Shown in pieces: positions 6,034 through 9,716 of a stretch of DNA of 9,716 nt; position 1 is the stretch's first letter; every line of letters starts with the position of its first letter. A program made the translations under genes and the position numbers. The notes beneath the pieces are model-generated. The model saw only the letters and a list, made by a program, of their open reading frames with translations, did not search any database and was not told where the DNA came from. This DNA comes from JBBIRM01 sp964517975 (GTDB lineage Bacteria; Desulfobacterota; BSN033; UBA1163): assembly GCA_964517975.1 (NCBI GenBank), contig CAZFDM010000022.1:1-9716 (forward strand), written 5' to 3'.

Positions 6034-7176
6034 CTAAAAAGCAAGAATCGATTGGACTGTTTCCGTTTGATGGATTCTCGCCCCTCTTTGGATGAGGGCC
6101 TTAAGAAATTTTTCTGGATGGATACAGCCTTCCGGGGCAACGACTCCTTTCACCTTCACCTCGCCTGCATCGAACATGAGTGCAGCAATGGAGGCAGGGA
6201 GTCCTGTTCCTGGCGCCATCCTGCCTGCGATGTCAGCCGTGTAGGTAACCTGTTTCCCTTTTCTTTCACCCCGGACGATCACTTTCAGACCCGAGGAGAA
6301 AGGACCCCTATCCCTATTATTGGGAATGGTCTCCCAGAGCTTCAGGGTTAGATCATAAGGGACGACGTTGGTCCCCTTTACCTCTATGGGTTCTTTACTA
6401 AGAAACCCTGTCTCCTTTTGTTCCTTAATGAGTTGATCCACCCAAGATGGGATGAGCGCACCCTTGACCACGACTTTTTTCACATCTTTAATATATCGCG
6501 GGATGGTCAGGGGTTGTGGATGACCCACATAGCGAACCACACAGGTGCCAAGGGGTTCGAGGAACTGAGCTACTTCCTCCCCAGTTCCTCCTTCAACATA
6601 TTCTAATTTCCCATCCAAATATTGGGGAATTTTCCCTAACGTCATATGAAGGCTGTGATCCCAGGCCGCTCCAGAGAGTTCAGCAATACTGACGACCCAG
6701 AATAGTTCAATCTCGTCCACACGATCCAGTTGATCGGCATACCACCTCACCAACACATTGTTTGTTCCTGGATCTGATCCCATTCCTGTGAGAACCGTGA
6801 TTCCTGCTTCTTTTGCCAGTTGGTCAATTTCAGAAGTAAAAAGGATCTCCGTGGCCTCATAGTCATCACAAATATCGATATAGTTCACCTTGGCTTCCAC
6901 CGCTGCCCTCGCGACAGGGACTGCGGTCTTGTAAAATGGACCTGCACAGTTGATGACCACATCCACCTCTTTAAAGGCTTTGACTAAACCCACATGGTCA
7001 TTTACATCGATTCGGTGTAAGGAGACTTTTGGACTGCTACGCAACTTCTCCTGCAAACGATTTGGATCAATATTAATATCTCCTAAGAGAACTTTCTGTA
7101 TTCGTTCCTGTTTGATGAGGTCTCGGGCTACTCCCTGACCCATTCCTCCTGTTCCCCCCAAGACTAATACCTGCAT
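6034..7176 (-). CDS. saccharopine dehydrogenase-like NAD(P)-dependent oxidoreductase
   Basis: A 380-residue protein of the saccharopine dehydrogenase / carboxynorspermidine synthase type. These enzymes reduce an imine formed from an amine and an aldehyde or oxo-acid, or oxidise the reverse substrate, using NAD(P)H. The N-terminal Rossmann fold has GGTGGMGQG at 7-15 and an acidic residue, D33, at the end of the second strand, favouring NAD(H), although this is only a rule of thumb. INCAGPFY (75-82) and YIDICDDY (99-106) are family segments, and MGSDPGTNN (132-140) marks the entry to the substrate domain. The C-terminal domain ends with a conserved-looking PEGCIHPEKFLKAL segment (348-361). The start is well supported by AAGGAGGG (7185-7192) eight bases upstream. 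It heads the tight trio with the class III aminotransferase and VOC genes. The partner aminotransferase suggests an amine or semialdehyde intermediate shared by both enzymes, which is inference. The exact substrate is unknown. Confidence 0.9.
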   Translation of the reverse strand: MQVLVLGGTGGMGQGVARDLIKQERIQKVLLGDINIDPNRLQEKLRSSPKVSLHRIDVNDHVGLVKAFKEVDVVINCAGPFYKTAVPVARAAVEAKVNYIDICDDYEATEILFTSEIDQLAKEAGITVLTGMGSDPGTNNVLVRWYADQLDRVDEIELFWVVSIAELSGAAWDHSLHMTLGKIPQYLDGKLEYVEGGTGEEVAQFLEPLGTCVVRYVGHPQPLTIPRYIKDVKKVVVKGALIPSWVDQLIKEQKETGFLSKEPIEVKGTNVVPYDLTLKLWETIPNNRDRGPFSSGLKVIVRGERKGKQVTYTADIAGRMAPGTGLPASIAALMFDAGEVKVKGVVAPEGCIHPEKFLKALIQRGARIHQTETVQSILAF

Positions 7177-7379
7177 TCTGATGTCCCTCCTTGAATAGAT
7201 GTTCCTACCCAGTGCAAAAGATATCTAAACCCATAAAGATCTAAAACCCTCTCTACCTCCCTCTTAAATTAAGAGGGGTCGCGCGAGAGAAGAATTACGC
7301 TTTTACCTACGAAATAGTTTTGAACCCTGAGCATTGAATAAAGAAGTTAAGAACTGGGTTATCAGTTACTGTTTCAGGT
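7177..7379. other. 203-bp intergenic region with an inverted repeat
   Basis: This gap between the molybdenum hydroxylase stop and the saccharopine-dehydrogenase-like start holds no convincing ORF. The last bases before the downstream gene carry its ribosome site. A perfect 9-bp inverted repeat lies near the middle. I see no clear -35/-10 pair on the minus strand and no standard terminator, so it is not settled whether the two genes share a transcript. Confidence 0.7.
7259..7277. repeat. perfect inverted repeat, 9-bp arms around one base
   Basis: CCCTCTTAA (7259-7267) and TTAAGAGGG (7269-7277) flank a single A. On the minus-strand transcript the upstream CCCTCT could also pair with a second AGAGGG copy lying just before a TTTT about 13 bases further on (near 7246-7251), giving two alternative hairpins, the outer one with a short U-run. 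It could be a weak terminator or attenuator, an operator, or a copy of a dispersed intergenic repeat. Confidence 0.55.
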
Positions 7380-9716
7380 TCATCTTGACTTCTTTTCCTC
7401 GAGCATGCGTAACACTACTTCTGGTGTCACAGGAAGTTCTTTGGGCATCACGCCAATAGCATTCCTCACTGCATTGGCCATTGCTCCAATCATAGCGACC
7501 GATATGGATAGCCCTCCCTCTTTAGCGCCAAATGGTCCAAAGGGATCATTGGAGGTGACGATGATGGGATCGATATTGGGCACATCTGTGGAGAGCGGGA
7601 ACCAATAGTCAGCGAAGTTTGCATTAAGGTTCTGGCCTTTTGGAGTCCATACGTGCTTCTCCATTAGCACCCCTTGAGGGCCTCCTTCCATAGCGGATCG
7701 TTGAATCTGTTGTTCCACCGCCATAGGATTAATCGGGTAGCCACAGTCGTGGGCTGCGACCATGTTAAGGATCTTTACTTTCCCTGTCTCTGGATCTACT
7801 TCAACCTCAGCCACAGCAGTTCCGAAGGAGAATGCAGAGGCGATCTGGCCACGGGGGTTTTTAATCCATTCACGCTTCGGGTCCGCATCAGGCCAGCGAT
7901 CTCCACGGCCCAGGATGGCCCGATTCTGTGCCAGTGCAGTTCGAGCCACCTTCGAGATCTCTAAGAATCTCTCAGGTTCTCCCTTCACGAATATCCGACC
8001 TTCTCGAGCCATTAGGTCTTCTTTTTTTGCCTCCAGCATTTGGGCGGCAACCTCTAAGAGTTGTTCCTTTGCATCAGCAGCCGCAGCCTTGACTGCACCT
8101 CCGGAGATCAGGGTAGAGGCTTGAGAGTAAGCCCCTTGGTCAGAGGGGGTGACACTGGTATCACCGGTGATGACCTTGATCCTCTCCAGTGGGATCCCTA
8201 ACTCTTCTGCAGCGATCTGAGCAATCATACTGTCATTACCTTGTCCATTATCCATCACTCCAGAAATCACCGTCACATCCCCATCTTCATTAAACCGCAC
8301 AAAGGCTGCAGAACCTCCCCGAATGCCCATTGGGAATCCACTGATCATCGAACTACACCCCATTCCTATCCCCCGATAGGGGGGTAGATGGCCACGTTTC
8401 TCTTTCCAGCCTGCCTTTTCTGTAGCCCGACGCATGGTTTCGACTTCAGCACAAGAAGTAATCACCGTTCTTGTTGGAGTGATATAGCCTTCGTGAACGG
8501 CATTCTTAATTCTAAACTCGAAGGGATCCATTCCAAGTTTTTCAGAAAGGGCGTCCAGCAATAATTCCAATCCCGCATAGGTGGTCCGAGGGTGATGGGG
8601 GTACATTCCCCGAGGTGGCTTATTGGTATAGGCTCGGATGGCTTCATAACGGAGATTGGGGAACTTGTAAGCCTCTTCAATCATGATATAAGCAACAGAG
8701 GCAGCAATGGGGCCAGTGCTGGCATAGGCTCCTCCATCCATAATCACTTTCATATCGACTGCAGTGATCTTCCCCTCAGAGTCGACACCCACCCTGCAGT
8801 TCGTAATACTGCTATGAACTTGTCGCACGCAGTTGAAATTCTCCTCTCGGGTGTAGATCAATTTAACAGGCCGCCGAGCTTTTTTCGAGAGAAGGGCAGC
8901 CATAAAATCTGCAGGAGAGATCTCAGACCTGCCTCCAAAATGTCCACCCACCGCAATCTTACGGACACGAACGTCTGAAGTAGGAATTCCCAGTGCATTG
9001 CTTAGAGGTCTTGCCTTCATATGAGGTCCTGCGTTGGGACACCAGATATCCAGACCGGTCGAATCAAAGTTAGCCAAAACAGCATAATTTTCCAACTGGC
9101 AATAACTCTCTTCTGGCGAAGAAAATCGGCCTTCCTCAACGAGGTAAGACTCTGAAAGGGCCTGCTCTACGTTGCCTTCGTTCACAAAGATTCGGACGCT
9201 AACATTTCCAGGTTTGTCCTCATGAAGCTGGGGAGCACCATCAAGCAGGGCCTTTTCAGGATCGAGAACATAGGGCAAGGGCTCCCACTCTACCTTAATA
9301 AGGTCAACTGCTTCTTGAGCAATTTCTTCATCAATGGCAGCCACTGCGGCCACTTCTTGACCGAAGAAACGAGCCTTATCTGTTGGAAGAAACTGCATGT
9401 CCCGAGTGTAGGCAAAAACGCCCCATTTGTAGGGTAGGGCATCCTTACCCGTAATAATGGCTCTCACTCCGGGAAGTTTTTCTGCACGAGTGGTATCAAT
9501 ATTAAGAATCTTTGCATGGGCGTAGGGACTGCGGAGGACCTTGGCATAAAGCATTCCTGGCAAATAGAGATCAGCAGAATACTTCATATCTCCCTTCACT
9601 TTGGGAACAGAGTCAATTCGAGGAACTCGCCTTCCAACGATAGAATACTCTGAGAGAGTAAGGTCCTTTTCCGAGGAAGGGGTTTGGTGATTTGTAAGAG
9701 ACTTAATCGCTTCAAC
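7380..9716 (-). CDS. xanthine dehydrogenase-family molybdopterin-binding subunit (5' end outside window), divergent active site
   Basis: The frame is open from the right edge and gives 778 residues up to the stop at 7380. It is the molybdenum-cofactor large subunit of the xanthine dehydrogenase / aldehyde oxidase / 4-hydroxybenzoyl-CoA reductase family, cytoplasmic enzymes that hydroxylate or reduce carbon centres. Family segments, numbered from the edge: VGRRVPRIDSVPKVKG (about 28-43), the usual entry of the large subunit; LRSPYAHAKI (62-71); the cofactor loop GGHFGG (257-262); NGQG (490-493) with AQIAAEELG (499-507); and GPFGAK (727-732). Two active-site signatures are unusual: GMYPHHPR (370-377) stands where RGxG is expected, and GAKEGGL (730-736) puts leucine where the catalytic glutamate normally lies. 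The GTG at 9599 is internal, because the conserved segment begins before it. The leading VEAIKSL resembles the end of a 2Fe-2S small subunit, so the gene may be a fusion. No FAD subunit is in view. Confidence 0.93.
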   Translation of the reverse strand, partial: VEAIKSLTNHQTPSSEKDLTLSEYSIVGRRVPRIDSVPKVKGDMKYSADLYLPGMLYAKVLRSPYAHAKILNIDTTRAEKLPGVRAIITGKDALPYKWGVFAYTRDMQFLPTDKARFFGQEVAAVAAIDEEIAQEAVDLIKVEWEPLPYVLDPEKALLDGAPQLHEDKPGNVSVRIFVNEGNVEQALSESYLVEEGRFSSPEESYCQLENYAVLANFDSTGLDIWCPNAGPHMKARPLSNALGIPTSDVRVRKIAVGGHFGGRSEISPADFMAALLSKKARRPVKLIYTREENFNCVRQVHSSITNCRVGVDSEGKITAVDMKVIMDGGAYASTGPIAASVAYIMIEEAYKFPNLRYEAIRAYTNKPPRGMYPHHPRTTYAGLELLLDALSEKLGMDPFEFRIKNAVHEGYITPTRTVITSCAEVETMRRATEKAGWKEKRGHLPPYRGIGMGCSSMISGFPMGIRGGSAAFVRFNEDGDVTVISGVMDNGQGNDSMIAQIAAEELGIPLERIKVITGDTSVTPSDQGAYSQASTLISGGAVKAAAADAKEQLLEVAAQMLEAKKEDLMAREGRIFVKGEPERFLEISKVARTALAQNRAILGRGDRWPDADPKREWIKNPRGQIASAFSFGTAVAEVEVDPETGKVKILNMVAAHDCGYPINPMAVEQQIQRSAMEGGPQGVLMEKHVWTPKGQNLNANFADYWFPLSTDVPNIDPIIVTSNDPFGPFGAKEGGLSISVAMIGAMANAVRNAIGVMPKELPVTPEVVLRMLEEKKSR

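Noticed and set aside
7380..9599. Taking the GTG at 9599 as the hydroxylase start
   Set aside because: The conserved large-subunit entry segment VGRRVPRIDSVPK precedes this codon in the same frame, so it is internal.

Overview
Every convincing gene in this window is on the minus strand, so transcription runs from position 9716 towards 1. Base composition is moderate and even. The gene content suggests an anaerobic bacterium: a NuoE/NuoF pair of the ferredoxin-domain type found with hydrogenases and formate dehydrogenases, a molybdenum hydroxylase, a TrpB2-type enzyme, and a four-cysteine small protein whose motifs recall proteins I associate with Desulfobacterota (former Deltaproteobacteria). 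That placement is an inference from families, not from a marker gene.

In transcription order, the first block (9716 to 4296) holds a molybdopterin hydroxylase of the xanthine dehydrogenase family (5' end outside the window), a 203-bp gap with an inverted repeat, a saccharopine-dehydrogenase-like NAD(P) oxidoreductase, a class III PLP aminotransferase, and a VOC-fold protein resembling methylmalonyl-CoA epimerase. The last three are closely spaced (33 and 13 bp), each with a good ribosome-binding site. They look like one catabolic or amino-acid-converting module whose substrate I cannot name.

The second block (about 4280 to 2704) is a single gene for a TrpB2-type tryptophan synthase beta-like protein. 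It has a candidate promoter, a leader of about 105 nt that may contain a nine-codon mini-ORF, and a clear intrinsic terminator. No trpA or other trp gene is present.

The third block (2677 to 1, continuing off the left edge) is a compact set with gaps of 4, 33 and 21 bp: an 89-residue four-cysteine protein of unknown function, a class I aminotransferase, a NuoE-type 2Fe-2S subunit, and the first 253 residues of a NuoF-type FMN/NADH-binding subunit. NuoE and NuoF should form an NADH-handling diaphorase whose catalytic partner lies beyond position 1.

The most interesting points are in the first block. The molybdenum hydroxylase keeps the fold signatures but appears to lack the active-site glutamate and the usual RGxG substrate-pocket motif. 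The VOC protein lacks the histidine pair expected of a methylmalonyl-CoA epimerase. Together with the saccharopine-dehydrogenase-like and class III aminotransferase genes, this suggests an unassigned pathway, possibly for a nitrogen-containing substrate. I saw no RNA genes, CRISPR arrays, insertion sequences or prophage genes.
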